Source of the DNA: Lysobacter solisilvae
Lineage (GTDB): Bacteria > Pseudomonadota > Gammaproteobacteria > Xanthomonadales > Xanthomonadaceae
Length of the DNA stretch: 64,000 nucleotides
NCBI RefSeq assembly: GCF_016613535.2
Contig: NZ_CP071518.1
Span: 3,658,001-3,722,000 of the forward strand
Reading direction: 5' to 3'
Numbering within the stretch: position 1 is the first letter of the stretch; each line of letters starts with the position of its first letter. A program made the position numbers and the translations under genes. The notes under the pieces were generated by a model. That model saw only the letters and a list, made by a program, of their open reading frames with translations. It was not told where the DNA came from and made no database searches. Below, one piece after another: positions 37,920 through 46,873 of the stretch.

Positions 37920-39679
37920 ATGCCCGACCCCGCAACCAAAGCCCCCGTTGGCAGCCTGCGCACGCTCTGGCCCTTCGTCCGGCGCCACAAGCCCCTGTTC
38001 TTCGCCTGGCTGGTGGCGCTGATGTGTTCGAGCGCCGCGACGCTGACGCTGCCCTCGGCGGGCCGCCGCATGATCGACGAGGGCTTCGCCTCCGGCAGCG
38101 GCGCGGCCATCGACCAGTCCTTCCTGTTCCTGTTCGGCGTGGCGCTGATGCTGGCCTTCGCCACCGCGGCCCGCTACTTCTGCGTGACGCTGCTGGGCGA
38201 GCGCGTCGTGGCCGACCTGCGCGAGCGATTGTTCGGCCACCTGATCGGGCTGGATGCGGGCTTCCACGACCGCAATCGCAGCGGCGAGCTGATCTCCCGG
38301 CTCACCGCCGATGCCGAACTGCTGCGCAGCACCGTGGGCTCCACGATGTCGGTCGCGCTGCGCAGTTCGATCACGGTGATCGGCTCGATCATCATGATGT
38401 TCGTCACCAGCCCGCGGCTGGCGGTGTTCGCGCTGGTGGGCATCCCCGCTGACGGTGCTGCCGATCGTGGTCGGCGGACGCCGCTTGAGGAAGATCTCGC
38501 GCGCCAGCCAGGACCGCGTGGCCGACGCCAACGCGCTGGCCACCGAAACGCTGGGGGGCGGTGCGCACGGTGCAGGCGCACGCGCGCGAACCCTACGAGC
38601 GCGGCCGCTTCGCCTCGGCGCTGGAAACCGCGGTGCGCACCGCGCGCAAGCGCATCGGCGCGCAGGCCGTGGTGACGGCGGTGGCCATCACGCTGGTGTT
38701 CGGCGCGATCATCGCGGTGCTGTGGTCGGGCGCGCACTCGGTGGTGTCGGGGCAGATGAAGCCGGGCGTGCTGTTCGAGTTCCTCTTCTATTCGCTGATC
38801 GGCGGCGGCTCCATCGCCGCGCTGGCCGAGGTCTGGAACGAAATGCAGCGCGCCGCCGCCGGCATGGGCCGGATCAGCGAACTGCTGGAAGAAACCCCGG
38901 CGGTCGTGGCCCCGGCCAATCCCCGGCCCATGCCGCCCAAGCCGCAGGGCGAGCTGGTCTTCGACCATGTGACCTTCCACTACCCGCAGCGCCCCGACCA
39001 GGCCGCGCTGGCCGATTTCAGCCTGCGCGTGCGTCCCGGCGAGACCGTGGCCCTGGTGGGTCCGTCCGGCGCGGGCAAGAGCACGGTGTTCTCGCTGCTG
39101 CTGCGTTTCCACGATCCGGAACAGGGCCTGGTGCAGGTCGACGGCAACGACGTCCGCGACCTCGACCCGGCCCAGCTGCGCGAGGCCATCGCGCTGGTGC
39201 CGCAGCAGCCGACGATCTTCGCCACCACGGCGCGCGAGAACATCCGCTACGGCCGGCTCGATGCCGACGACGCGCAGGTCCAGACCGCCGTCGAGGCCGC
39301 CCATGCCGCCGACTTCATCCGCGTGTTGCCGCAGGGCCTGGACACCGAACTGGGCGAGCGCGGCGCGCGCCTGTCCGGCGGCCAGCAGCAGCGCATCGCC
39401 ATCGCCCGCGCCCTGCTCAAGGACGCCCCGATCCTGCTGCTGGACGAAGCCACCAGCGCACTGGACGCGCAGAGCGAACGCGCCGTGCAGCAGGCGCTGG
39501 AAGCGCTGATGCAGGGCCGCACCACGATCGTGATCGCCCACCGCCTGGCCACCGTGCTCAAGGCCGACCGCATCGTGGTGATGGACCACGGCCGCGTGAT
39601 CGCCGAAGGCACGCACGACCAGCTGCTGGCGCAGGGCGGCCTGTACGCGGAACTGGCGCGGCTGCAGTTCCTGGATTGA
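37920..39679 (+). pseudogene. ABC exporter, fused membrane and ATPase domains, with two frameshifts as read
   Basis: MsbA/LmrA-like half exporter of about 586 codons after correction. Six membrane helices (FFAWLVALMCSSAATL, FLFLFGVALMLAFATAARYF and so on) are followed by a nucleotide-binding domain with Walker A GPSGAGKST, signature LSGGQQQR and Walker B ILLLDEATSALDAQ. The frame breaks twice, each time by +1: at 38444-38447 (CCCC) and 38553-38558 (GGGGGG). Removing one base in each gives continuous VGIP-LTVLPIVVGGRRLRK and ETLG-AVRTVQAHAREPY. Two independent true mutations with a perfect downstream frame are less likely than base-call errors. The start is MPDPATKAPVG at 37920. Substrate unknown: lipid A, drug or peptide. 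Confidence 0.87.
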
Positions 39680-40118
39680 GCTTCCAGCTGCTGACAGGGG
39701 CGTGGACCCTTTGCGGTTCCGCCCCCTGTCCGGCGGTCACTCGGGGAGATGGCGCCGCCTGGCGCGAACTCGTGCGGGGGTTTCCACGCCGCCGCGCGAG
39801 CTCGAATTTCTGGCCCGATGCCGGGCCACGGCTTGCCACGCGTTCGACTTTCCTGTCCCGGCGTGTCCTCGGGTTCGACTTTTTGTCCCGGCGTCGGGAC
39901 CCGGCGTGTCCTCGAGTTCGACTTTTTGTCCCGGCGTCGGGACCCGGCGTGTCCTCGAGTTCGACTTTTTGTCCCGGCGTCGGGACCCGGGTTGCCCTCG
40001 CGCGGGTCTTTTTGGTCCGGCGGAGGGCCAAAAAGTCGAACGGGAAGGTGACGAATTCGAACTGGCGGGCGACGTCGCGGGCCGCGGGCGCGGCAGGAGG
40101 CGGCGGCGCGGCGCCGCC
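39680..40118. other. 439-base intergenic region between convergent genes, repeat-bearing
   Basis: Holds the 43-base tandem repeat at 39861-39989 and an inverted repeat CTTTTTGG/CCAAAAAG around 40008-40036. Open frames here on both strands are products of the repeat and high GC, and do not look like proteins. Confidence 0.6.
39861..39989. repeat. 43-base tandem repeat, three copies, each with a hairpin
   Basis: Copies at 39861-39903, 39904-39946 and 39947-39989; copies 2 and 3 are identical and copy 1 differs by one base. Each holds GTTCGACTTTTT or similar, then the hairpin GTCCCG-GCGT-CGGGAC (6-bp stem). Degenerate partial copies flank both sides (39841-39860 and about 39990-40012). The unit is not a multiple of 3. 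The A/T run lies on the wrong side of the stem for a Rho-independent terminator on either strand. Confidence 0.92.
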
Positions 40119-41747
40119 TCAGCCCGGTAGCGCGCGTGAAACCAGCGCGGGCAGATCCAGGGTGGTTGGCAGCGTGCCCAGTACGAGCCCGTGCTCGCCA
40201 CCCAGCCGGCTGCGGCAGAACGCTTCGGCCACCGGGCTGCCCGCGCGCAGCAGGACGGCCGCCTGCAGGGCCAGGGCCATGCGTTCGACGAGCAGCCGGG
40301 CGCCGGCTTCGGCGGTGTCGCCGGCCAGCAGCGTCTGGCGCAGGGCCGTGGCGTGCGCGTCGAAGGCGCTTTGCAGCCCGGCGGCGGACTCCAGTTCGGT
40401 GAGGAACGCCTGCAGGGCCTGCGGTTCGCGCGACAGCGCCCGCAGCACGTCCAGGCACTGGATGTTGCCGCTGCCTTCCCAGATCGAGTTGAGCGGGGCC
40501 TGCCGGTACAGGCGTGGCAGCAGCGATTCCTCTACGTAACCGGCGCCGCCCAGGCATTCCTGTGCTTCGTTGACGAAGGCCGGCGCGCGCTTGCAGATCC
40601 AGTACTTGCCGACCGCCGTGGCGAGGCGGGCGAACGCGGCTTCTCCGGGATTGCCCGGCGCGGCATCGACGGCGCGGGCCACGCGCATCGACAAGGCGAG
40701 CGCGGCCTCGGATTCGATGGCCAGGTCGGCCAGCACGTTGGCCATCAGCGCATGGGCCACCAGCGGCTTGCCGAAGCTGCGGCGGTGCCGCGCATGGTGC
40801 ACGGCCTGCGCCAGCGCCATGCGCATCAGGGCCGACGACCCGAGCATGCAGTCCAGCCGGGTGAGCATGACCATCTCGATGATGGTCGCCACGCCGCGGC
40901 CCTCCTCGCCCACGCGCTGCGCCCACGCCTGCTCGAATTCGACTTCCGACGAGGCGTTGGACCAGTCGCCGAGCTTGTCCTTCAGCCGCATCAGCCGCAA
41001 AGCGTTGCGCGTGCCGTCCGGGCGCCAGCGCGGCAACAGGAAACAGGTGAGCCCGGCCGGGGCCTGCGCGAGCACCAGGAAGGCGTCGGACATCGGCGCC
41101 GAGAAGAACCATTTGTGTCCGACCAGCGTGTAGGCGTCCTCGCCCACGCTCGTGGCGGTGGTGGCATTGCTGCGCACGTCGCTGCCGCCCTGCTTTTCGG
41201 TCATGCCCATGCCGATGGTGACGCCCTGCTTGTCCTCCATCGGCAGGTCGCGTGCGTCGTAGCGCCGGCTGGCGGCCTTGGCCGCCCAGTGCTCCAGGCC
41301 GGGCTCACGACGCAGCACCGGCACGGCCGCGTGCGTCATCGTCAGCGGACAGCTGGTGCCCGGCTCGGCCTGGTTGTGCAGGTAGCTCAGCGCGGCGCGG
41401 GCGACGTGTGCGCCGGCGCCCGCCTGACCCCAGGACAATCCGGCGACACCGTGTTCGATCGCCGCGCCCATGAGTGCGTGGTAATGGGGATGGAATTCGA
41501 CCCGGTCGATGCGGACGCCAAAGCGGTCGTGGGTGCGCAGACGCGGGCGGTCGCGGTGGGCCTCGCCACCGAGGGCGAGCAGTTCACCGCCGGCCAGGGC
41601 GCCGTACGCGGCGACGGCGCTGGCGTGGACGCCGCCGCCCTCACGGCCCAGCGCTTCCCGCAGCGCGATGTCGTCGGCCCACAGGTCGCGCGGGCCGAAC
41701 TCCGGCGGCTGGTTGTCGACCGTGTGGGTGGCGAAGGCGTCGGGCAT
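40119..41747 (-). CDS. aidB: AidB-like acyl-CoA dehydrogenase family protein
   Basis: 542 aa, the length of E. coli AidB, a flavoprotein of the alkylation response. Signature stretches: TMTHAAVPVLRREPGLEHWA, MTEKQGGSDVRSNATTA, VGHKWFFSAPMSDAFLVLAQAP, and RAPAFVNEAQECLGGAGYVEES followed by LNSIWEGSGNIQCLDVLRAL. The domain order is N-terminal helix, beta-barrel, helical FAD domain and a C-terminal extension. The catalytic acid of ordinary acyl-CoA dehydrogenases is not certain. The symbol is from overall resemblance. It lies just downstream of the repeat region. Confidence 0.85.
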   Translation of the reverse strand: MPDAFATHTVDNQPPEFGPRDLWADDIALREALGREGGGVHASAVAAYGALAGGELLALGGEAHRDRPRLRTHDRFGVRIDRVEFHPHYHALMGAAIEHGVAGLSWGQAGAGAHVARAALSYLHNQAEPGTSCPLTMTHAAVPVLRREPGLEHWAAKAASRRYDARDLPMEDKQGVTIGMGMTEKQGGSDVRSNATTATSVGEDAYTLVGHKWFFSAPMSDAFLVLAQAPAGLTCFLLPRWRPDGTRNALRLMRLKDKLGDWSNASSEVEFEQAWAQRVGEEGRGVATIIEMVMLTRLDCMLGSSALMRMALAQAVHHARHRRSFGKPLVAHALMANVLADLAIESEAALALSMRVARAVDAAPGNPGEAAFARLATAVGKYWICKRAPAFVNEAQECLGGAGYVEESLLPRLYRQAPLNSIWEGSGNIQCLDVLRALSREPQALQAFLTELESAAGLQSAFDAHATALRQTLLAGDTAEAGARLLVERMALALQAAVLLRAGSPVAEAFCRSRLGGEHGLVLGTLPTTLDLPALVSRALPG

Positions 41748-41780
41748 TGTCGTCGGCGCGGCAAGGGACCGGCCCCGACT

Positions 41781-43019
41781 CTACCCGACCCCTGGCGGCG
41801 CGGCGCCGCTGATGCGCGCCAGGAACTCCGGTTCGAGCGGCCAGACACCCAGCCAACCGGTGCGTGTCCCGGTGAGGATCCGCAGCATCTGCCGGCGGCC
41901 GATCGGCAGGCGGCCCAGCGGATGGAACACGCGGTCGCGCACGGCGGCCAGCGTGTCGCGTTCGGACTGGAACAGCGGCGTCAGCCAGCGGCTCCAGAAG
42001 TGGTAGGCCCGCACGTGTCGGCGACGCTCGCGTTCGAAGCGATCCAGTGCCGCGGGCAGGTCGGGGGCATCGCGCAACGCGTCGCACAAGGCGAGCGCAT
42101 CGATCAGCGCCATGTTCGCGCCCTGCCCCAGCTGCGGGCTCATCGCGTGCGCGCTGTCGCCCAGCAGCACCGCGCGGCCGCCGTGCCAGCGGCGCACCAG
42201 CGCGTCGCGATAGCGCGCGGCCGCCAGGCCCTGCGGCACCGGCGTGTCGTGCAGGCGCTGGGCGGCCTCGGGCCAGAGCGCGGCCACGTCCTCGCGCCAC
42301 TGCGCGGGATCGGCGGAGGCCTGCAACGCGTCGGTGCGCAGGCTCCAGAAGAAACTCAGCCGGGGCGTATCGTCGCCCGGGCGCGTGCCTACCGGCAGCA
42401 TGCCGATCATCCGGCGTGCAGCGGCGTAACGCTGTCGCAGTTCATTGGGAAACGCCCAGTCCCCCTGCGGCACCAGGCACCATTGCGCGCCCCAGGGATA
42501 GGGCCGGTCCAGGGCCACCTCGCCCACCTGGCCGCGCAGGCGCGAGGCCGCGCCATCGGCCACCAGGACCAGGTCGAAAGGTCCGTGCGTGTCGCCCTGG
42601 GCATCGCGCAGCAGGCCACGCTGCACGTCGACCTCGTCGATGCGGCGGCCGCAGTGCACCTGCCGGCCTTCGCGCCAGGCCGCGTCGAGCAGCGCGAACA
42701 GCGCGCCGCGCTGCATGCCCAGGCCGAACAGGCGCGGGTCGAGCTCGCGGTAGCGCATGTCCATCACCGCACGTCCCTGGTGCGAGTGGCCGATCAGGCG
42801 GTCCACGCGGGCGCCATGCGCAAGCGCCGCGTCAAGCAGGCCCAGGCGCCACAGCGCCACCATGCCGGTGGGCTGCAACAGGAACCCCGCGCCGACGGGC
42901 CCCAGCGCGGGGGCCTGTTCGAACACCTCAACCCGGTGGCCGGCGCGCGCCAGCAGCAGGGCGCTGGTCTGCCCGGCGGTGCCATAACCGACGATGGCCA
43001 CCCGCAGCGATTGCTTCAT
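41781..43019 (-). CDS. FAD-dependent monooxygenase (UbiH/PHBH-like fold)
   Basis: 412 aa. FAD-binding GxGxxG near the N-terminus (VAIVGYGTAGQTSALLLA), then RAGHRVEVFEQAP and the DG-type segment LVLVADGAASRLRGQVG. The second FAD motif is GDSAHAMSPQLGQGANMALIDA. These mark the group A aromatic hydroxylase family. The substrate is unknown; ubiquinone genes are not adjacent. The start at 43019 is immediately ahead of the Rossmann fold. It reads towards aidB with a 33-base gap, so the two may be cotranscribed. Confidence 0.87.
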   Translation of the reverse strand: MKQSLRVAIVGYGTAGQTSALLLARAGHRVEVFEQAPALGPVGAGFLLQPTGMVALWRLGLLDAALAHGARVDRLIGHSHQGRAVMDMRYRELDPRLFGLGMQRGALFALLDAAWREGRQVHCGRRIDEVDVQRGLLRDAQGDTHGPFDLVLVADGAASRLRGQVGEVALDRPYPWGAQWCLVPQGDWAFPNELRQRYAAARRMIGMLPVGTRPGDDTPRLSFFWSLRTDALQASADPAQWREDVAALWPEAAQRLHDTPVPQGLAAARYRDALVRRWHGGRAVLLGDSAHAMSPQLGQGANMALIDALALCDALRDAPDLPAALDRFERERRRHVRAYHFWSRWLTPLFQSERDTLAAVRDRVFHPLGRLPIGRRQMLRILTGTRTGWLGVWPLEPEFLARISGAAPPGVG

Positions 43020-43081
43020 GTGTCTGTGTGCTCTTGCCGCCCTGCTCCATCCATCGCCGGCGGGCGATGATGCGGAACAAG

Positions 43082-43106
43082 AAAAAGGCCCCGCCGGAGC
43101 GGGGCC
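43082..43106 (-). terminator. Rho-independent terminator downstream of the cold-shock gene
   Basis: 8-bp stem GGCCCCGC/GCGGGGCC with loop CGGA; on the minus strand it is followed by TTTTT. It lies about 115 bases past the cold-shock stop, leaving a long 3' untranslated part. Confidence 0.82.
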
Positions 43107-43221
43107 TGGGAAAGTCGTTCAAGGCGGGCGCCTGCGCGCCGCCGGATCAGTCGGCGTGACCACGTGGAGGTGCTCACGCTGCCGGAAGCTGGCGCTGCCG
43201 GAAGATCACGCTACCGAAAGA

Positions 43222-43428
43222 TCACGCCGCCGGCGTGACTTCGGACGCCTGTGCGCCCTTCGGACCCTGGGTCAGCTGGTAGCTGACGCGCTGGCCTTCG
43301 GCCAGGCTGCGGAAGCCCTTGGCATTGATCGCGGAGAAGTGCACGAACACATCTGCGCTGCCGTCCTCGGGCGAGATGAAACCGAAGCCCTTGGCGTCGT
43401 TGAACCATTTCACGGTGCCGTACTGCAT
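43222..43428 (-). CDS. cold-shock protein (CspA family)
   Basis: 68 aa, the size of a single cold-shock domain. RNP1 is [11 protein letters not shown] and RNP2 is VFVHFSAI; it binds single-stranded RNA/DNA as a chaperone. The start [14 protein letters not shown] at 43428 is the family N-terminus; the upstream open frame to 43524 is its leader. The protein starts MQYGTVKWF rather than the usual MxxGTVKWFN of cspA, a minor difference. It has its own terminator. Confidence 0.95.
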   Translation of the reverse strand: MQYGTVKWFNDAKGFGFISPEDGSADVFVHFSAINAKGFRSLAEGQRVSYQLTQGPKGAQASEVTPAA

Positions 43429-43482
43429 GTCCTGGGTGACCTCATGCTGGAGTGCGATGACAAGCGCCGGCCCCTGACGGCG

Positions 43483-43517
43483 CCAAGCGAGTATGCCCAA
43501 AACCTGAACGAGCGCAA
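43483..43517 (-). promoter_or_regulatory. possible promoter of the cold-shock gene
   Basis: Minus-strand TTGCGC (43512-43517) and CATACT (43490-43495) with a 16-base spacer; the predicted leader is about 55 bases. Matches are modest. Confidence 0.4.
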
Positions 43518-43575
43518 CCGGCAAAATGTACCGTTTTGTATCGACTCGCCAGCCGCGCGGGCATCCCCCTCGCGG

Positions 43576-44328
43576 TCACCCGGCGAGCAGGGCGCGCAGC
43601 AGCGCGGGCAGTCCCGCCGATGCCGCCGCGACGTTGTCCAGGACGTCCTGCAACGTAATGACTTCGTCCACGTCGGGGCCCGCGCCGGCCGCCCAGTTGG
43701 CCACGATGGCCAGGCAGGCGTAGTCCAGCCCGAGTTCGCGGGCCAGCGCCGCCTCGGGCATGCCGGTCATGCCCACCAGGTCACAGCCGTCGCGCCGCAT
43801 GCGGGCGATCTCGGCACGCGTTTCCAGGCGCGGCCCCTGCGTGGCGCCGTAACAGCCGCCATCCACCAGGTCGACGCCGGCCGCACGCGCGGCGGCGAGG
43901 ACGCCGGCACGCAGCTCGCGCGTGTACGGCTCGCCGAAATCCACGTGCAGCACCTCGGTGCCGGGTTCCTCGCAGAGCGTGGAGATGCGCCCCCACGTGT
44001 AGTCGATCAACTGGTCCGGGCAGGCGAGCACGCGCGGACCGAAACGCCCGGTGATGCCGCCGACGGTGTTGAGCGCGAGCACGCGCCGGGCCCCGATCGC
44101 CTGCAATGCGGCCAGGTTGGCGCGGTAGTTGATCAGGTGCGGCGGATGCGCGTGGCCTTCGCCATGGCGGGCGAGGAAGGCGACGCGATGCCCGTCCAGC
44201 ATGCCCACGCGGATCGGACCGGACAGCGCGCCGTAGCGCGTGACCGGCTGGTGGGCCTGCGGGCCCTGGAGTTCGGCCAGCTGGTACAGGCCGGTGCCGC
44301 CGATCACGGCCAGGGCGATGTCGTTCAT
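43576..44328 (-). CDS. S-methyl-5'-thioinosine phosphorylase
   Basis: 250 aa, purine nucleoside phosphorylase family 2 (MTAP-like). The enzyme clears methylthioadenosine after deamination. Motifs: GTGLYQLAEL phosphate loop, FLARHGEGHAHPPHLINYRANLAAL, LNTVGGI and VDGGCYGATQGPRLETRAEI followed by VGMTGMPEAALARELGL. These are typical of MTIP of Pseudomonas/xanthomonad type rather than eukaryotic MTAP. It is last in the nagZ-hpt-MTIP run, 121 bases after hpt, consistent with purine salvage. It could have methylthioadenosine activity itself. Confidence 0.82.
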   Translation of the reverse strand: MNDIALAVIGGTGLYQLAELQGPQAHQPVTRYGALSGPIRVGMLDGHRVAFLARHGEGHAHPPHLINYRANLAALQAIGARRVLALNTVGGITGRFGPRVLACPDQLIDYTWGRISTLCEEPGTEVLHVDFGEPYTRELRAGVLAAARAAGVDLVDGGCYGATQGPRLETRAEIARMRRDGCDLVGMTGMPEAALARELGLDYACLAIVANWAAGAGPDVDEVITLQDVLDNVAAASAGLPALLRALLAG

Positions 44329-44449
44329 GGGAGCTCGTCCTCCTGTCTTGCGGCCGCGTCCATGATCGGATCAGCGGCGTGGGGTCTGGGCGTGGCGGCG
44401 GTCGGCCTGCCTGCGAAAAACTTCGCGACGATGCGGCAGCGCCTGGCGC

Positions 44450-45016
44450 TCAATCCCGCAGTGCGTAGATCGCCGGCAGGGCGCGGCCCTGTTCGTGGAA
44501 ATCCATGCCATAGCCGTAGACGTAGCGGTCGGGCACGTCGACGCCAAAGTAGTCCGCATGCAGGCCGGGGACGCAGCGGTCGTGGCGCTTGACCGCCAGC
44601 GCGGCGATGCGGATCTGCGCGGCGCCCTGCTCGCGGCACCAGTCGCGGACCGCCGCCAGCGTGTGGCCTTCGTCGACGATGTCGTCGACCAGCAGCACGC
44701 GGCGACCGCGCAGCGAGGTGGCCGGACGGTGCTTCCAGGTCAGCGTGCTGCTGCCGGTGGTCGCGCCGCGGTAGCGCGTGGCGTGCAGGTATTCGAACTC
44801 CAGGTCCTGTCCAAGCGCGCCCAGTTCCAGCGCGAGCTGCCCGGCGAAGGGCAAGCCGCCGTGCATGACGGTCACGAACAGCGGCACGCTGCCGGCGAAA
44901 TCATTGCGGATGGCCACGGCCATCCTGGCGATGGCGGTTTCCAGTACCTGCCGGTCGTGGATGAGGTCGCTGCTGGCCAGCGCGGCCTGCAGGTCCGGGC
45001 GCGATGCGTCGTTCAT
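44450..45016 (-). CDS. hpt: hypoxanthine-guanine phosphoribosyltransferase
   Basis: 188 aa. It converts hypoxanthine or guanine plus PRPP to IMP or GMP. The PRPP-binding loop is VLLVDDIVDEGHTL. Other family segments are VTVMHGGLPFAGQLALEL, YRGATTGSSTL and the C-terminal VPDRYVYGYGMDFHEQGR. The N-terminus overlaps the end of nagZ by four bases (ATGA), so translation is coupled. Confidence 0.92.
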   Translation of the reverse strand: MNDASRPDLQAALASSDLIHDRQVLETAIARMAVAIRNDFAGSVPLFVTVMHGGLPFAGQLALELGALGQDLEFEYLHATRYRGATTGSSTLTWKHRPATSLRGRRVLLVDDIVDEGHTLAAVRDWCREQGAAQIRIAALAVKRHDRCVPGLHADYFGVDVPDRYVYGYGMDFHEQGRALPAIYALRD

Positions 45017-46008
45017 GCCAGGCCTTCCTGGCGGCTGCGGGCCTCACCGTAACGGGCATCGGCAAGCAGGCCTTCCCAGGCCACGGCGCCGCGTCCGATC
45101 AGGTTGGCCAGCGCCATGGTGTTGAGGTTGCGGTCGGACACCGCGGCCAGCGATTCCTCGACCAGTTCCGGATGGCAGACCAGGACCACGTCGCAGCCGG
45201 CGTCCAAGTGCGCATCGACGCGGGCCTTGATGCCGCCGGCGGAGAACGCTGCGGCCATGCCGATGTCGTCGCTGAAGACCACGCCGCGGAAGCCCATCTG
45301 CGCGCGCAGGATGTCCTGGATCCACACCTTCGAATATCCGGCCGGTTCCGGCGACACGGCCGGGTACACGACGTGCGCCATCATCACCGCGTCGGCCTTG
45401 GCCTGGATGCCGGCAACGAAGGGCACCAGGTCGAGCGCCTGCATCTGTTCCAGCGTGCGCGGGTCGACCGCATCGTCGAAGTGCGTGTCCTCCAGGACCG
45501 AGCCATGGCCGGGGAAATGCTTGAGCGTCGCCGCCATGCCCGCCGCGTGCATGCCGCGCACGTAGGCGCGGGTGAACTCGGCGACGACCTGCGGGTCCTC
45601 GGAGAACGCGCGGTTGCCGATCGCGCGGTTGCCCCGGCCCAGGTCGACCACGGGCGCGAAGCTCAGGTCGACGCCGGTGGCGCGCACTTCGCTGGCCATC
45701 AGCCAGGCGTGCTCCTCGGCCATCTGCAGCGCGGCCTGCGGGTCACTCGCGTACAGGCGGCCGAACGGCTCCAGTGGCGGCAAGGCGCTGTACCCCTCGC
45801 GGAAACGCTGCACCCGGCCGCCTTCCTGGTCCACGCAGACCAGTTGCGGGCGTGGCGCGGCCTCGCGGATCGCCTGCGACAGCTCGGCGACCTGGGCCTT
45901 GGAGGCGAAGTTCCGACTGAACAGGATCACGCCGGCGCAGGCGTCGTTCTGCAGCCAGTCGCGCTCCTGCGCGGTGAGTTCGGTGCCGGCGACGCCGATG
46001 ACGAGCAT
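45013..46008 (-). CDS. nagZ: beta-N-acetylhexosaminidase of peptidoglycan recycling
   Basis: 331 aa, glycoside hydrolase family 3. It removes GlcNAc from anhydro-muropeptides in the cytosol. Motifs: CVDQEGGRVQRF (substrate site), KHFPGHGSVLEDTH with the mobile catalytic His loop, and the nucleophile Asp in VFSDDIGMAAAF. No signal peptide, as expected. Its stop overlaps the hpt start (ATGA). Confidence 0.94.
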   Translation of the reverse strand: MLVIGVAGTELTAQERDWLQNDACAGVILFSRNFASKAQVAELSQAIREAAPRPQLVCVDQEGGRVQRFREGYSALPPLEPFGRLYASDPQAALQMAEEHAWLMASEVRATGVDLSFAPVVDLGRGNRAIGNRAFSEDPQVVAEFTRAYVRGMHAAGMAATLKHFPGHGSVLEDTHFDDAVDPRTLEQMQALDLVPFVAGIQAKADAVMMAHVVYPAVSPEPAGYSKVWIQDILRAQMGFRGVVFSDDIGMAAAFSAGGIKARVDAHLDAGCDVVLVCHPELVEESLAAVSDRNLNTMALANLIGRGAVAWEGLLADARYGEARSRQEGLA

Positions 46009-46165
46009 GGGAGGTTCCTCGGGAGTTCTGGGAGTTCTTGCAGTTCCGGGCGCCCGCCGGATGGGCGGCGCCGGACGGCGAAGGCGTTACGTTAGCCGAT
46101 CGGAGGTCGCTGCCGCGTGGTCCGCGTAGCAGTCCGGAACCGTCCGCCGAAGCGGCTGCGCGCTG

Positions 46166-46684
46166 TCAGCCCGCGTCGGTGGCCGCGCGCTCCGGATCGG
46201 TCCAGGCCGCGTAGGGGCGCGTGGCCAGGGCCAGGTTGTAGTAGCGCTTGAGGTGGGTGACCTCGGCGCCAATCCACGCCGGCGGGTCGAAGGCTTCATC
46301 GGCACTGTCCAGCTCGATCTCGGCCACGACCAGGCCGGCGTTCTCGCCCAGGAATTCGTCGACTTCCCACAGCCAGCCACCGACCTCGACGTAGTGCCGT
46401 CGCTTGTCCACCACTCCGCCCACGCTGAGCGCCATCAGGCCTCGGGCGTCGTCCACCGGAATGGCGTAGTCGAACTCCTGCCGCGTGTGGCCCAGTTCGC
46501 GTGACTTTAGGTTGAGGTAGGCCTCGTCGCCCTGGATGCGCACGCGCACCGATGCCTTCATGGCGCCGGTATCCATCGCGGCCAGGTCGTTGAGGTAGCC
46601 CTGCGTCATGGGCACCACTTCGCGCGCGGCCGCGCGCCAGGCGTCGCCGGTGACGAGGAATTTGCGTTCGATTTCGATGGGCAT
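46166..46684 (-). CDS. CYTH-domain protein (triphosphatase-like)
   Basis: 172 aa. The N-terminal ExExK motif reads EIERKFLV at about residues 3-10, and the strand set MTQGYL, SVRVRIQGDEAYLNLKS and EIELDS follows the CYTH tunnel pattern. The family includes inorganic triphosphatases and class IV adenylate cyclase. The size and end LKRYYNLALATRPYA fit the small stand-alone group. The start at 46684 was taken because the ExExK must be near the N-terminus. Separated from rlmD by 189 bases. Confidence 0.85.
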   Translation of the reverse strand: MPIEIERKFLVTGDAWRAAAREVVPMTQGYLNDLAAMDTGAMKASVRVRIQGDEAYLNLKSRELGHTRQEFDYAIPVDDARGLMALSVGGVVDKRRHYVEVGGWLWEVDEFLGENAGLVVAEIELDSADEAFDPPAWIGAEVTHLKRYYNLALATRPYAAWTDPERAATDAG

Positions 46685-46873
46685 GGGGAGGCCGGGGGCA
46701 GGCGGAAACGGGGAAGAAGAATCAGGAACGCAAACGGGGGAGCAAATACGGGAGCCAGGCAAGAACAAGAAGGAGCCGCGCGGTGAGGATGGTGGGGACG
46801 AAACCGCAATCGCTGGAATCTTCCGCTTTCCCGTTCCCTGCTCCCCGTTGCCGGTTCCCCGCCCCGCCTTCGC

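Noticed and set aside
39861-39989. CRISPR array
   Set aside because: The units are contiguous with no variable spacers and no cas genes are near.
39702-40130. Repeat-encoded protein on either strand of the 40-kb gap
   Set aside because: The 43-base unit shifts frame at each copy and there is no family resemblance or ribosome binding site.
38455-40539. A 694-residue protein spanning the ABC exporter and the intergenic repeats
   Set aside because: After the first few residues it is out of frame with the ATPase domain and shows only Arg/Gly-rich shadow sequence.
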